A stretch of DNA of 64,000 bases from Picochlorum sp. 'celeri' (Eukaryota > Chlorophyta > Trebouxiophyceae). The notes under the pieces were generated by a model. It had not been told where the DNA came from and searched no databases. It worked only from the letters and a program-made list of their open reading frames with translations. The position numbers and the translations under genes are program-made. Of this stretch, positions 40,428-51,069 are shown in pieces. Position 1 is the stretch's first letter, and each line of letters begins with the position of its first letter. The stretch is taken from positions 434,001-498,000 of the forward strand of contig JAACMV010000015.1 in assembly GCA_010909725.1 (NCBI GenBank), given 5' to 3'.

Positions 40428-43400
40428 TTATTTTTTTCTTGGAGTGCTGAATGTTGATACACTTCTAATATGTTTGACAGGACTCGAAGCTGCTGATCTG
40501 GACCGAATGCTGTTCACGTCTGGCGGGTTATCAAACTCTGCCCAGACTGCCTCAGCCTCTGTGGCCTTATCAGTCGACGTGTCCCTATCACTCAAATATT
40601 CTGTATGAATTTTTTTCAGTTTTTCCAAGGCTTCCAAATTCTGCTCGGTGAGCATCGCATTTCCTGATGCTGTTATTGCCAAATCCTCCCAATATTGTGC
40701 TTCATAGACCTGGTTATCCATGGACCCTTGCTCGCTCTCTGCATAGATGTCCGAGTATTTTACGGAACCATCTTCGTAGCTTTCTAGAGCTTGAGCTGCG
40801 CCCTTGATGATTGCATCTGCTGCACTGAGTGGTTGGCCTGCAGATCCATCAAAACTCATGTCTCTGTTGCTCAATGGCTGGCTGCATGACGATCCTTGTC
40901 GTCGATGGCTTCCCAGTCGAGTTTCTATGAGTGATCGTATGCTTCGGGATGACGCTAGTGGACTTGGCGCTGCTGAGGGTCGCTGTGAATTGCTCACAGA
41001 AGACTTGACGCTTTCCAAATCCAACGTGAGAGACATTTTTGACACATCCTTGTTGCCCACAAAATATGACGTATCTGCGTCGCATGAGGTCTGAGGAACA
41101 AAGGCAGCCTTTTCCCTTGCTAGGTCGGACCAGTCGATCCCATCAAACCATGGGTGAACTTTGACATCCATGGCACCTTTGCTTCCAAGCCGGCAATACT
41201 GGTCCAAACAGAGAAGGCTTTCCAATAGGTCTTTCAATTCAGGAGAAAGCATTCCATCTGCCGGCCAATGTATGTTCCTCTCCAAAATATTTTCAAATAT
41301 TTCTTCGGGCGATGCTGCGGAAAACGGAGGCACGCCGACTGTCATTTCAAACAGGATGACACCCAGACTCCACCAGTCAGCCTCTGGACCATGGCCAATA
41401 CCCAACAAGAGCTCTGGAGCTAAATAATCAGGGGTTCCGACGGCTTTTTTATTCTGATCAGCAATACTAAATCTAGCACTTAATGGTGCACGTGGTTCTT
41501 GTATTTCAGCTTTGCCGACAGGGCTTGGAGCTGCTCCATCAAAAGGGCCCACCACAGAGACACTACGAGCATGACCACCATGGCGTTTCACAGGGGAGGA
41601 TGGCAAAGAGCCACTGTTGTGAGCTTCATACTCTTGCTCTATCATGGGATCAGTTCTATCAATAACTCCAAAGCAGGAAAGACCGAAATCTGTAAGTTTG
41701 ATATGCCCATCTGATGAAATTAAAATGTTGTCTGGTTTCAAGTCCCTATGAATAATGCCCTGAGCATGACAATATTCCAGAGCTAAAATAACCTCGCACA
41801 TGTACTTTCGAGCAATGTCTTCTTCGAGAGCACCAAGAGATCGAAGTAAAGATGCCAGATCTCCCCCCGGTGCGTATTCCATGACAATATACAAGTTTTC
41901 CCTCGATGTGAATGAAAAGTAAAATCTAATGACAAAAGGGTTGTTTGCCATCGCTAGAATATTGCGTTCATTTCTCGCTGATTCAACCATATTTTTTCTC
42001 ACCAAATCAGCTTTTCTCATCACCTTGACCGCATACAAGTCTTGTGACTCCTTTTTCCGAGCCAGGTATACCCGCCCAAATGCTCCCTTGCTGATTGGCT
42101 TCAAAATCTCAAAATCGTCCATGCATACAGATCCCCACGCCGATATTGAATCGAGAAGGGGGTCATCATCTTCTTCAGTACTATTCAATGCCAAATTTTC
42201 AGCTTTAAGAACAATCAACTTTGCCAAATTTGACCCAAGTGCGCGTGCTTGAATGGCATTGTCATCACTTTCAATAGCCATCACAACAGCATTGGATACA
42301 ACTGCATTCAGCATGCGTGCAACTTCTCGGCATCGCTTCACTGGTACAATTGAATGATCTGGCTGCAGTGCAACAGCTTGCCTGGAGGCAGAGACAATAT
42401 CAACCATGACACTCTCCATGGCAAGGCTACATTTCATGCTGTTCAATTTCTCCTCTGCCACTGCTCCCAATTTATTTATCATCATATCTATATTCTTTGC
42501 ATCCGCCTTTTGAAAATATTCTTCATCCAAAGATGAACAAATCGCAGAATGCTGTTCAAACTCGCTATCGAGTAATCCCAAATGACATGTCAAGCATCCT
42601 TTCAAGTCCAATTCAACAGATGGTCTTCCTGCGGGACTGGATGTGCAAGGCGTCGATACCGTATTCCCTGATGGCGTATTCGTACTATCACTATCATTTA
42701 AAGAAACTTGAGAGGCACTCCTTTTGACCTTACTCTGAAGCATCTGCCGGGGTGTTAAATGCACAAACTGATCAACTTCTCGAGCTGGTCGAGGCGTCAC
42801 AGTCCCACTCCCACCGGACAATTCATCCTGCCCATCAAATTGCTGCTCCAACGTGGCAACAACAGAATCCCTACCCAAAGGAGATGGTGAGCATGTTGCC
42901 GCCGCACTGCTTGGAGGAGTGGAGGGCATGGATTGATGAACACTCTGCCGAGGAGACCCCCCTGAACTACCTTCATCTAAATGTAGACCCTGTAGCATCC
43001 TCACTGATTCTTTCACAGACGACGTTGAAGATAGACATTTACTTGTTTGAGACCCTAGACGCGACCTAGGCGACGAGCATGCCTTTTTAAACTCTTGAAA
43101 ACTCTTACTCCTCCCAGGCGACCGCAGTGATGGCTTCATTCCTCCCTGATGCTTCACATCAGCCTTTGATATACTTCCAACCCCAAGATGACCTTTCTTC
43201 TTCCCCTGTGAACTTCTATTCCCCCCACTACTGTGCCGCTTATTCCGCGCAGCTCGAAAGCACGCTGGGGTACCTGCTGCACCTGGACTATTCTCCACAC
43301 CCAGCACAAGCCTGCTACAATGTGCCAACATGAACAACAACTTGGTATAACATGTCTTCCCGACAGTCGACTCACACACTTTCCTCCACTCTTCAATTTG

Positions 43401-43937
43401 ATCCACTTCATCCTTGACAGACTCTTTAAACCTCTCCACAGGCTCTTGAATACACCGCTGTGCAACACCAAGCGCCCTCTCCAAATGCACAGTATCCTCC
43501 TTATCTGCATGCCTCAAGATTGCAGTCGTCTCTGTCAGAAACGAAACCAACTCTCTATTCACATGGTTTTTCGCCTGCCAGAAATTCTTATCCAACTTTG
43601 ACTTCCTCGCCGATGCAGGGGACATGAGCATATTCCCTGGCACAGACACAGCCCCCATCTGATGCTGCGCATTCAGCGCACTCGTCGCAATAGGTGGCAG
43701 TATATTCGCGGCATAATGCTTTGGTCTATAACGCCCACTGAGAGACGATGCCGACGAAGAACCACTCTGAACGTCCTCATCAATCACTGGAGGTATCACC
43801 AAGGGTGACATCCTCGGTGACCCATGCTTTTTCGTCGGAGACGCAAACGGTGACAGCAGCACCTCTTTCCCACTACCCAACCCAACTCCATCATGTTTCG
43901 TACTTGCTCTTGGCGACTGCCTCGTCTCCCCATCCAT
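40428..43937 (-). CDS. AGC kinase of the IRE / Greatwall / Rim15 group
   Basis: 1169 residues. The N-terminal half has an IRE-type region (about 120-220, with RCIQEPVERFKESV and CYTKLLFMLAHCSRLV) and a small zinc-binding motif CLTCHLGLLDSEFEQHSAIC near 447. The kinase domain (about 605-935) has GAFGRVYLARK, AVKVMRK, HRDLKPDNIL, DFGLS, then about 85 inserted residues before GTPDYLAPELLLG. A long insert between DFG and APE is the mark of the Greatwall (MASTL), Rim15 and IRE group. Flanks are Ser-rich. The kinase phosphorylates endosulfine, which inhibits PP2A-B55; an endosulfine gene is its divergent neighbour. Confidence 0.88.
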   Translation of the reverse strand: MDGETRQSPRASTKHDGVGLGSGKEVLLSPFASPTKKHGSPRMSPLVIPPVIDEDVQSGSSSASSLSGRYRPKHYAANILPPIATSALNAQHQMGAVSVPGNMLMSPASARKSKLDKNFWQAKNHVNRELVSFLTETTAILRHADKEDTVHLERALGVAQRCIQEPVERFKESVKDEVDQIEEWRKVCESTVGKTCYTKLLFMLAHCSRLVLGVENSPGAAGTPACFRAARNKRHSSGGNRSSQGKKKGHLGVGSISKADVKHQGGMKPSLRSPGRSKSFQEFKKACSSPRSRLGSQTSKCLSSTSSVKESVRMLQGLHLDEGSSGGSPRQSVHQSMPSTPPSSAAATCSPSPLGRDSVVATLEQQFDGQDELSGGSGTVTPRPAREVDQFVHLTPRQMLQSKVKRSASQVSLNDSDSTNTPSGNTVSTPCTSSPAGRPSVELDLKGCLTCHLGLLDSEFEQHSAICSSLDEEYFQKADAKNIDMMINKLGAVAEEKLNSMKCSLAMESVMVDIVSASRQAVALQPDHSIVPVKRCREVARMLNAVVSNAVVMAIESDDNAIQARALGSNLAKLIVLKAENLALNSTEEDDDPLLDSISAWGSVCMDDFEILKPISKGAFGRVYLARKKESQDLYAVKVMRKADLVRKNMVESARNERNILAMANNPFVIRFYFSFTSRENLYIVMEYAPGGDLASLLRSLGALEEDIARKYMCEVILALEYCHAQGIIHRDLKPDNILISSDGHIKLTDFGLSCFGVIDRTDPMIEQEYEAHNSGSLPSSPVKRHGGHARSVSVVGPFDGAAPSPVGKAEIQEPRAPLSARFSIADQNKKAVGTPDYLAPELLLGIGHGPEADWWSLGVILFEMTVGVPPFSAASPEEIFENILERNIHWPADGMLSPELKDLLESLLCLDQYCRLGSKGAMDVKVHPWFDGIDWSDLAREKAAFVPQTSCDADTSYFVGNKDVSKMSLTLDLESVKSSVSNSQRPSAAPSPLASSRSIRSLIETRLGSHRRQGSSCSQPLSNRDMSFDGSAGQPLSAADAIIKGAAQALESYEDGSVKYSDIYAESEQGSMDNQVYEAQYWEDLAITASGNAMLTEQNLEALEKLKKIHTEYLSDRDTSTDKATEAEAVWAEFDNPPDVNSIRSRSAASSPVKHIRSVSTFSTPRKK

Positions 43938-44668
43938 GCTTGTCGCTCACAGCCTGCCCAACTATATAAATACTTGTGTCAACTCTTGTGAACCGCTCTC
44001 AACTGCATCCACGCACGGTCTCGCTCTTCAACTCTGCTAGATTGAATCTTTATCATAGTAGATCCACCATCAATACAGAGATACGCGTTTGGATGCAGGC
44101 GTGCAATGATTCCAATTCGGAGTTCCTTGGTCCAACTTGACCTCCAAAAATGCGTCAATATCTTCCAATTTGAGACATCTAGGTATCAATATAGCATATG
44201 AAGTAAACAATAGGCTGTCAATTGGGACGAGGGTTTACGAAGCAATCCATGGGACACGCCAGAAGGTGGGTACCTCTCGTGTTAATAAGAACATTAAATA
44301 TGATTTTGATCATGCAGAATTGACACGAACAGAGTCCTAGAATGCCAATATTGTACAAATTTTATGAATTTTTCTTAGATATATAGTTGTACCAAGGTGC
44401 GTATGAGCCTATATGAAAGATATACTCAGATCGATTGGGTCGTTGTGTCGAGGTGATCGCATACGAACACAGATACGTACCAGAGGCTGATTATACTACT
44501 GAATAGGGTTGCAGTTGTAGTTTTAATTTGTTGGACGTATCCGAGAGTGCACTCGGAACGCGAGAGCGGAGTCGACGTTGAGGGTGTTGTTGCTTGACGA
44601 GGTGTGGGGCACGAAAACGAGAGGGACATTGTTGTTTTCAGGTGCCCGTGTTGTTGTATTGGGTGAGG
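43938..44668. other. Divergent region, kinase / endosulfine
   Basis: 731 bp between divergent starts. It should hold both promoters. A frame of 67 codons (44137-44340) begins with TTG and has no family match. An acceptor-like TTTTCAG near 44635-44641 could end a 5' UTR intron of the endosulfine gene. Confidence 0.4.
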
Positions 44669-45004
44669 ATGCATGGGGATGACATGATTGAAAAGGTAGT
44701 AGTAGGTGAGGAGAATGAGGAGCAAGCGCAAGAGACGGGAGGGCAAGGGAAATATGGTGGGTTGATGCCCAAGAAGAAGATGGTGCTTGCAACACAGCAA
44801 AAGGATGGGGGGCAGTATTTTGATTCTGCGGACTGGCAAATGAATGTTGCAAAGTTGAATAGAGTAGGGAAGGAAAGTCAGGATGGGAAAGATGCGGGGA
44901 GATTGAAACCCGTGTATATGATGGAGAGGCCACCAGGGATGCCGAGTCCTCAAAAGAAGGGGCTGCCTGTGAAACAGAAGAGTAATTTGGGTGGTTCTCG
45001 GTAA
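44669..45004 (+). CDS. ENSA: Endosulfine (ENSA/ARPP19/Igo family)
   Basis: 111 residues from the first ATG (44669). The core KYGGLMPKKKMVLATQQKDG and QYFDSADW matches plant endosulfines. The serine in FDSADW corresponds to the site phosphorylated by Greatwall/Rim15 (FDSGDY in animals). The rest is basic and disordered, as usual. Once phosphorylated it inhibits PP2A-B55. It is divergent to the IRE/Greatwall-type kinase gene. TGTAA lies at 45018-45022. Confidence 0.88.
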   Translation: MHGDDMIEKVVVGEENEEQAQETGGQGKYGGLMPKKKMVLATQQKDGGQYFDSADWQMNVAKLNRVGKESQDGKDAGRLKPVYMMERPPGMPSPQKKGLPVKQKSNLGGSR

Positions 45005-45007
45005 ATG

Positions 45008-45022
45008 TTACATGTATTGTAA
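45008..45022. terminator. Overlapping TGTAA signals of convergent genes
   Basis: TGTAA at 45018-45022 (plus) lies 14 nt after the endosulfine stop; TTACA at 45008-45012 (minus-strand TGTAA) lies 89 nt past the aldonolactone oxidase stop, so the two transcripts would overlap. Confidence 0.45.
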
Positions 45023-45100
45023 AGAAAATATATAGACCATAGTGTAATAGAGTAGTACAGTGAGTTCGCGAGGCGTTGTAGAATAGAAGCAGGTGGCTTT

Positions 45101-46909
45101 CTATGCACAGATGCATGCATCTGCATTGAATGGTCCATTGCTCAAGCAGCATGTGTCCATGATGGAACTGAGCTCTGCTGTTGGACCATTTGGAGATGTT
45201 TTGGCGTAGAATTCCCAAAATGTGTCGTTCATGCTGGAGAATTTTCTGGTGGGATCGAGCTGATGGACAGCGCAGCCAAAGGAGCACCAATTGTTTCCAT
45301 ACTTTTCTACGACATTGTAATCTGTGGAATCCACGGCTTCTTGGAATCCGGCCTTGCCCCAGTGTAAACGAGCATCGCATTCTTCAACAAATAATCGGAT
45401 CACCTTGAAGAATTTCTCATTTGGCGTGTGATTCGGGTCAGAGAAAGTGACATAGTCTTCAAGATTGATCCACATGTGTGGTCCCTTGTCGCCCTGTGCA
45501 TTTGACAAGTAGAAGGATTCTCCTGGTGTGAATCTCACCAGACCTGGAGTTCGGAATCCTTCATACAGTTTCTCGTCACCGTACACGACATCGAGCACGC
45601 GAGGGAGACATTCGGCAACATTTGTCAATGGTATGGCCACTTCAAACTGATTGTATGGGGAGAAGCCAGCATGCATGGACATTCCCTGGTCAATCATGGA
45701 TAGATATGCTTTTCTGGATTCGAATATTCCTTCAGTTGCATAGGTCTCGAGGGCATTTCGGAAAAATCTGGACCACATTTTGCTGTCTCCGGCTGCCATG
45801 GCTGGAACTCCTTCTAATGGCTCATACCGTTCATTTTGAGGGAAGACAAACATATCTGGGTTGGCGTCAAATGCCTCGACCTGAGGAATCTCCTCTGGTG
45901 CAATGTTTTCTTTCACAAACCAAGGCTGTCGTTTCAAATGGCTGAACCGGACCACCCAAGCAATGTTTTCTGGAACAAACCAAAATGCTTCTGTTTCATC
46001 GAGTTCAAACAGGATTTCCTTGATCAAATCGACATCACCAATCTCAAGCGCTTGCTTATAGTCACTGGACACCTTTTGTACGTAGTCGGAGAATTCACCC
46101 TGGAAGTCACCCTCGTACACAGTCTTTTCCACAGATTGTTGTGGAACAATTCTCATGAGCAAACTTGTGATGATTCCAAGCTGACCGACGTGAACTCCGG
46201 CAGCATTCCAGAGGTGCTTGTTTTCTGGAGTAATGGTGATGATTGTTCCGTTTGCAAGCATCATATCCATGGCAAGGATTTGAGAGGAGAGAGATCCATA
46301 TCTCATAGAGCTCCCATGGGTACCTGTTGCCACAGCCCCTGCCATGGTTTGGTCAATGAACCAACTGAAGGCAGGCAAGGTCCATCCTTTTGGCTCATCC
46401 CAATGCACATAATCAGATAAATAATCGAGCAGAATACGTTGCGTAATACCAGCACTGACATTAACAGTCATTGCTTGCTCATCAACCTGAATTGGAAAGT
46501 CATCAGGAATCTCCATGTCAAGCCAAAGATCTGGCGACGGTGGTGCCAAGATATATTTTCGTGTATCATCAAGCTCTGTCATGACGATATTGATAGAATC
46601 CGTTCCATTCCCAGCGCAAAGGAATTCCTTGTTGAAAGAGTGTCCGTTTCCCACTGCTTTGACCTTGTCAAACTCGTTGAGAATCTCACCCAACTGCTGC
46701 AGATTGTGTGGCTTCCCAACACGAACATCCATAGGGCATTCAAAGTTACCCTGAAAGTTGCTCAAACGATATGGCATTCCACAGTTACCGTGCTGCGCTG
46801 ATGGCGACACGCGGCAGTGTGAAGCCTCGTCGGCAGCAGCAGCACCTGGGAGTACCACACACCCAAGTGCTAGCAACAGCACATGAGAGCACAATGGTGA
46901 GTATTGCAT
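45101..46909 (-). CDS. FAD-linked aldonolactone oxidase-like, secretory
   Basis: 602 residues with a signal peptide (LLLALGCVVLPGAAAADE). The VAO-type FAD domain has VGNGHSF (the His of GxGHS can hold FAD covalently in this family), AGITQRILLDYL and GAVATGTHGSSMRYGSLSSQ. The C-terminal ALO domain ends with the typical HWGKAG motif. The family oxidises aldonolactones such as L-gulono- or D-arabinono-1,4-lactone, the last step of vitamin C-like synthesis. The exact substrate cannot be set from sequence. Its secretory signal parallels plant gulonolactone oxidase-like proteins. Confidence 0.8.
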   Translation of the reverse strand: MQYSPLCSHVLLLALGCVVLPGAAAADEASHCRVSPSAQHGNCGMPYRLSNFQGNFECPMDVRVGKPHNLQQLGEILNEFDKVKAVGNGHSFNKEFLCAGNGTDSINIVMTELDDTRKYILAPPSPDLWLDMEIPDDFPIQVDEQAMTVNVSAGITQRILLDYLSDYVHWDEPKGWTLPAFSWFIDQTMAGAVATGTHGSSMRYGSLSSQILAMDMMLANGTIITITPENKHLWNAAGVHVGQLGIITSLLMRIVPQQSVEKTVYEGDFQGEFSDYVQKVSSDYKQALEIGDVDLIKEILFELDETEAFWFVPENIAWVVRFSHLKRQPWFVKENIAPEEIPQVEAFDANPDMFVFPQNERYEPLEGVPAMAAGDSKMWSRFFRNALETYATEGIFESRKAYLSMIDQGMSMHAGFSPYNQFEVAIPLTNVAECLPRVLDVVYGDEKLYEGFRTPGLVRFTPGESFYLSNAQGDKGPHMWINLEDYVTFSDPNHTPNEKFFKVIRLFVEECDARLHWGKAGFQEAVDSTDYNVVEKYGNNWCSFGCAVHQLDPTRKFSSMNDTFWEFYAKTSPNGPTAELSSIMDTCCLSNGPFNADACICA

Positions 46910-47358
46910 GATCGCGTCGTGTTTCAGATAATATAAACATTCATTAATGAGGATCTGAGGGTGTCAACCTACGCATATATGCATCGCGCATGTCGATCAA
47001 ACAAGAGGAGACGTGACCCCTCACTGCAGTTGAACGATCCTAGACAAACAACTGCCAGCGGCCCAGGACGGAACAGGATTTGACTATTGTTCACCCATTG
47101 CTCACATTAGCATTTGATTATCGTATATAATACTCTGAATATGTATTTTAGGAATTACAAGGGGCCGATCACCTCGATACCGAGCCGCAGAGCAACCACC
47201 CACACCTGTACGTGGGAGAGGACGTACCATCTTTCCCACGGTCACGTGACTTTATTTTCCAGTTGGCAAATCTGCAGACCCGTCAGTCAATCATCGTATC
47301 ATGACATCATGCATGATGATGCATGCCATTCAGCATATTACATCTTAAATAGTCATCA
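46910..47358. other. Intergenic, oxidase promoter / RWDD1 3' end
   Basis: 449 bp. A small dyad CGTGGGA...TCCCACG (about 47214-47243) is followed by GGTCACGTGACT, an E-box/G-box-like CACGTG near 47245. Minus-strand TGTAA (TTACA at 47338-47342) is 17 nt past the RWDD1 stop. No gene is visible. Confidence 0.45.
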
Positions 47359-48232
47359 TCATTCATTATCATCCACCTGCAGCTGATCCTCCAATTGATC
47401 CAACAAATCATCGTCATCATCGTCGTCAAAGATATCCTCCTCTTCGTCGATTATTGAAAAGTCTTCATCATCCTCAGACCTGGGCGCCTCATCCACATCC
47501 TCACCCTTTGCCTGCTGTTGCAAGAACCACTGCTTCCCCGTCACCTCACCATACGTACCCTTCTTCTCCCTCTTGAAGCCATCAGCCTTCTCCCGCATCT
47601 CATCTTCAAATGCTTTTTTCCACGACGCAAAGGCTTCTGGAGTAACCTGATGCCCATGCGCCCGGAGAGCAGCAATCCTAGCCTCTTCCTCCTCCCTTCT
47701 CTTCTTTTCCAGCACCGCTGGATCATCAGCCAACGACGCCTCCTGCTTCTCCATATCAAGCCCATTCAACCACTCTTGGACCACAGATACCAATGTATAC
47801 ATCATCGACATGCCCATATTCTCCTCGATAGCATCACACACCTGCCTCGCACACTCCTCCATATGTTGCTTACTCAACCCACGAATACTACTAACATGAA
47901 CCAAGGGTGCTTCGTCTGGATACGACGGCGTATGAGCAAAGATAAACTCCACCCCAAACTCTGCATTCTCATCCTTCATCCCATCATCAGACTGAGGCCA
48001 TACCTCCACAGCATATACGTCACTGCTGGCCTGTGAAGCACTCGACGCAGAGCAGCAGTTCCAAGTCACTGGTCGAGATCCCTCGGAGACAACTGCATGC
48101 ATTGAGTAATCAATCATTTCATATTCACAGATATTCAGATGAGCAGATACGCGTACCCCTCAAATCATCCATAAAAATGGACTGGAGAGCCTCAATCTCC
48201 ATGCTTTGTTCATCCTCATACTGTTGCTCCAT
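47359..48232 (-). CDS. RWDD1: RWD domain-containing protein 1 (DFRP2)
   Basis: Exon 1 (48232-48157) and exon 2 (48092-47359) flank a 64-bp GTACGC...TGCAG intron and join in phase 1, giving 269 residues. Exon 1 supplies the start of the RWD domain (QSMEIEALQSIFMDDL), which continues VVSEGSRPVTWNC, TPSYPDEAPLVHV, QEWLNGL. A charged helical part contains the DFRP-like segment KKGTYGEVTGKQWFLQ, and the tail is acidic. It binds and stabilises the DRG2 GTPase. The start without exon 1 would cut the RWD domain, so the two-exon model is preferred. Confidence 0.88.
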
Positions 48233-48458
48233 TTTTTTTCCTCTTCTCCCTATCTATTATATCATAAAGTCACATATATATAAATGTAGTACATTGTGCT
48301 ACTGAAGCTGCCTGTATCAGCGTTATATTCATTTAATCCTGTTCAAAAACTGATTCTCCTTAATATGACACATTTTGTAACGATACAATAATACCAATAC
48401 AAAAGCATGCGCGACTACATTATTATGAATAGTAGTAATAAAAACTATTAAGTAGACC

Positions 48459-49568
48459 ATGTCGTCCTACCCAAATGATAGTAGTAGTAAGGGACCACAG
48501 GGTGGAGACAAACAGCAGCAACATGGTTCAGCATTCAATGTAGCACTTCGTTTAAAATATGAGCAGCGCTGTGAGGACTGTGGAGAATCTGATTTTGTAG
48601 AAGACCATGCATGTGGTGATTTAATATGCCGTAGCTGTGGGAGAGTGGCCGAGTCCCACGTGATCGATGAACGTTCTGAATGGAGGACATTTTCTGACAA
48701 AGATAAGGAAGGAGCGGATCCCAATCGTGTCGGTGGTCCTACGAATGCATTATTGAAAGATGGAGGATTAAGTACCATGATTTCTGGAGGGAAGGGTGTC
48801 GACAAAGGTCTTGCAAATAATTTGCAACGGATGCAAGCTAGGACCGACACGAGTGGGGATGACAAGACTCTTGTCATGGCATTTAGAGATATATCTAGAG
48901 TATGTAGTTCAATGAAGCTTCCAGATGTGGTTCGACATCAGGCGAATGAGTATTATCGTGATGGGTTGGAGAAATCAAAGGCTGTGAAAACCAGGGCACA
49001 GAGTGCTGTGGTTGCTGCTGTTGTGTTTTTGGCCTGCCGCCAGATGGGGTATCCGCGGACGTTTAAAGAGATTCGAGCGTATGTTCCACAAGCACGAGTG
49101 AAAGATATTGGGAGGATTTACAAGGCGATTGTTGCAGACTTGAAGCTCAAGGAGCAAGGTGAATTTCGATCTGAAGTGGTGTCTATTCATCCAGAGAACT
49201 TCCTTCGACGTTTCATGTCCACTGTTGGATTTAGTAACGCTGATATGATGGCAGCTATTGCGCTCGCTAATGTCATCAAGCCTCAAGGAGAAGGCCAGGT
49301 GGACCAAAAGTGGCATGGGAAGAGTCCCATCACTATTGCGGGCACAATCATGTGGGTCATGTCCATGTTGAACAAGGCATCTGCAGACAAAAAGAGTCCA
49401 ACCCTGCAAGATATTTGTGCGGTATGCGGTGTAGCAGAACAAACCGTACTTAATTTATTGAAAGAAATCAAGCCATTTTTGCCCTCTATGATACAAGAAG
49501 CTGGTGGCTTTGCCACCTCGGAAGACATCAGCAAGGCACTGGGGACTGATGACGTCACAAAAACCTAA
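48459..49568 (+). CDS. GTF2B: Transcription initiation factor TFIIB
   Basis: 369 residues, no intron. The N-terminal zinc ribbon has CEDCGESDFVEDHACGDLIC and RSCGRV. The B-reader/linker part includes DERSEWRTFSDKDKEGADPN. Two cyclin-like repeats follow (about 130-330), with KTRAQSAVVAAVVFLACRQM and RTFKEI in the first, SPITIAGTIMWVMSML and TVLNLLKEIKPFL in the second. It binds TBP-DNA and recruits RNA polymerase II. Slightly longer than the usual 310-345 residues through the N-terminus and the second repeat. Confidence 0.95.
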   Translation: MSSYPNDSSSKGPQGGDKQQQHGSAFNVALRLKYEQRCEDCGESDFVEDHACGDLICRSCGRVAESHVIDERSEWRTFSDKDKEGADPNRVGGPTNALLKDGGLSTMISGGKGVDKGLANNLQRMQARTDTSGDDKTLVMAFRDISRVCSSMKLPDVVRHQANEYYRDGLEKSKAVKTRAQSAVVAAVVFLACRQMGYPRTFKEIRAYVPQARVKDIGRIYKAIVADLKLKEQGEFRSEVVSIHPENFLRRFMSTVGFSNADMMAAIALANVIKPQGEGQVDQKWHGKSPITIAGTIMWVMSMLNKASADKKSPTLQDICAVCGVAEQTVLNLLKEIKPFLPSMIQEAGGFATSEDISKALGTDDVTKT

Positions 49569-49575
49569 CCAATAC

Positions 49576-49594
49576 ATATATATATATATATATA
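49576..49594. repeat. AT dinucleotide microsatellite
   Basis: About 9 AT units in the 41-bp gap between the convergent TFIIB and PP2C stops. Confidence 0.9.
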
Positions 49595-49609
49595 CAGAAT
49601 GTATTATTA

Positions 49610-50737
49610 TTAACAGCTAAATTGTAAGATTGTAACAGTGATATCATCAGTTCTCCTCTCATTCTGCAACCACAATCTATATGATTCAGACGCAAGCTCC
49701 TGTGCAGCTTCATGCATAGAGGTATGCTTCGCCACAATATCAACAGCCCTCTGTGATGTTATAAACTCCCACACACCATCCGTCGCGAGAATAACAAATG
49801 CATCCTTCTGACCCTGTATCTCACGTGTCGTGTGCTCCGCTTCTGCCGACACACCAATCTTCTCTGCTAAACTATCACCAAGACTCCTGGTAAACGCTGT
49901 CCCTGGGTAAAACCCATTCTTCACCCACAACCTCGGCGGATCACCATCACACTCACTCTCCACCGTCCAGCACTTTTTCGTGGGATCCTTCAACCCATCC
50001 ATCTGATCCAGGGTCAACACCCTCGCCCCACATGCTTTGACCCTCTCCACCTCATCATCTCGAAACGGCGTCTGATCAGACGACAAATCCACCGCAATCA
50101 ATTTTCCATTCTCATCCTTGGTCGCAAGCACAGCCCTCGAATCCCCCACATTCGACACGACCAACCTCTTCCCATCCAACAACACCACACATGCTGTTGT
50201 CCCACTCAAACTATCATCAAACAAACTTTTATGCAGCTCTTCATTCACCTGTAACAACGCCTGATGAACACTCTTCTCTGGATCGCTCTCCAACGCCCGC
50301 TCCCCCTGTGACAGGATCATCCCAGGCAGCTTTGACTTGCAGAAAAAAGCACACTCTGCCCCAGTCTCTCCATGACCATCAAATACAGCAAACAAATGCC
50401 TGTCAGGCTTCTTCCCAAATTCCGTCCGCACCATAACAGCATCTTGATTCGCTTTATTCGGCTGATCAGGATAATGCCCTCGTTGAGTCAAATAGGCATA
50501 CGTTACTGTAATATTCCCAGCCATGACAGTTCCGTGCCCCTGCGTATCATCCTTCTTCGCCTCTGACATACTCTCATACTGATTAAATGAACCCTGGATG
50601 GACAATCGACCCAACCGAATCGGCATACCACCCAGAACCCCTCCATGTTTTAGATTGTCAGAAGAAGGGTCGGAAACCTTACTGACACCCCCGCCCTCTC
50701 CGGGAGTCGATTTCAACGACGATGATCCACACCCCAT
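49610..50737 (-). CDS. PP2C-type Ser/Thr phosphatase, N-myristoylated
   Basis: 375 residues starting MGCGSSSLK, a strong N-myristoylation signal with a following Cys that could be palmitoylated, so it is probably on a membrane. The PPM/PP2C domain has LFAVFDGHGETGAECA, TACVVLLDGKRLVVSNVGDSRAVL, FTRSLGDSLAEKIG and ILATDGVWEF, with metal-binding Asp residues in DGHG and DG. It belongs to the plant/algal clade with MGC N-termini. It is divergent with SDHA (332 bp). Confidence 0.88.
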   Translation of the reverse strand: MGCGSSSLKSTPGEGGGVSKVSDPSSDNLKHGGVLGGMPIRLGRLSIQGSFNQYESMSEAKKDDTQGHGTVMAGNITVTYAYLTQRGHYPDQPNKANQDAVMVRTEFGKKPDRHLFAVFDGHGETGAECAFFCKSKLPGMILSQGERALESDPEKSVHQALLQVNEELHKSLFDDSLSGTTACVVLLDGKRLVVSNVGDSRAVLATKDENGKLIAVDLSSDQTPFRDDEVERVKACGARVLTLDQMDGLKDPTKKCWTVESECDGDPPRLWVKNGFYPGTAFTRSLGDSLAEKIGVSAEAEHTTREIQGQKDAFVILATDGVWEFITSQRAVDIVAKHTSMHEAAQELASESYRLWLQNERRTDDITVTILQFSC

Positions 50738-51069
50738 GGTATCTATCTATCTATCGTATATATTAATTCTTAATTAATGGGGTAGCAAGCGCTATTAGTA
50801 TGCCGCAGAGAGTACGGACGACCAGACATCAAGAAACGAAGAACAAGCCCCTCCTTCCGACCACGATCTCGGAATTTTAATTAGCCACGTACGGAATTAG
50901 AATATTCATGTTTTTTTCCTCTCTCTGCCAGATCTCAACACAATTGCATGGGATCAAGGCAGTACTGCCACAATAATAATAATAACAAGTAATTCTTCAA
51001 TCAATGTCTGTTATAGCCTCGGTGGGAGTGGTATACCGTTAAGTAAATACTAAAGATTCGTCCACGAGT
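50738..51069. other. Divergent promoter, PP2C / SDHA
   Basis: 332 bp, AT-rich on the PP2C side (TTAATTCTTAATTAA near 50762). No RNA gene seen. Confidence 0.4.

Noticed and set aside
44137..44340. 67-codon frame between the kinase and endosulfine genes
   Set aside because: Begins with TTG, no family match, and lies in the divergent promoter region.
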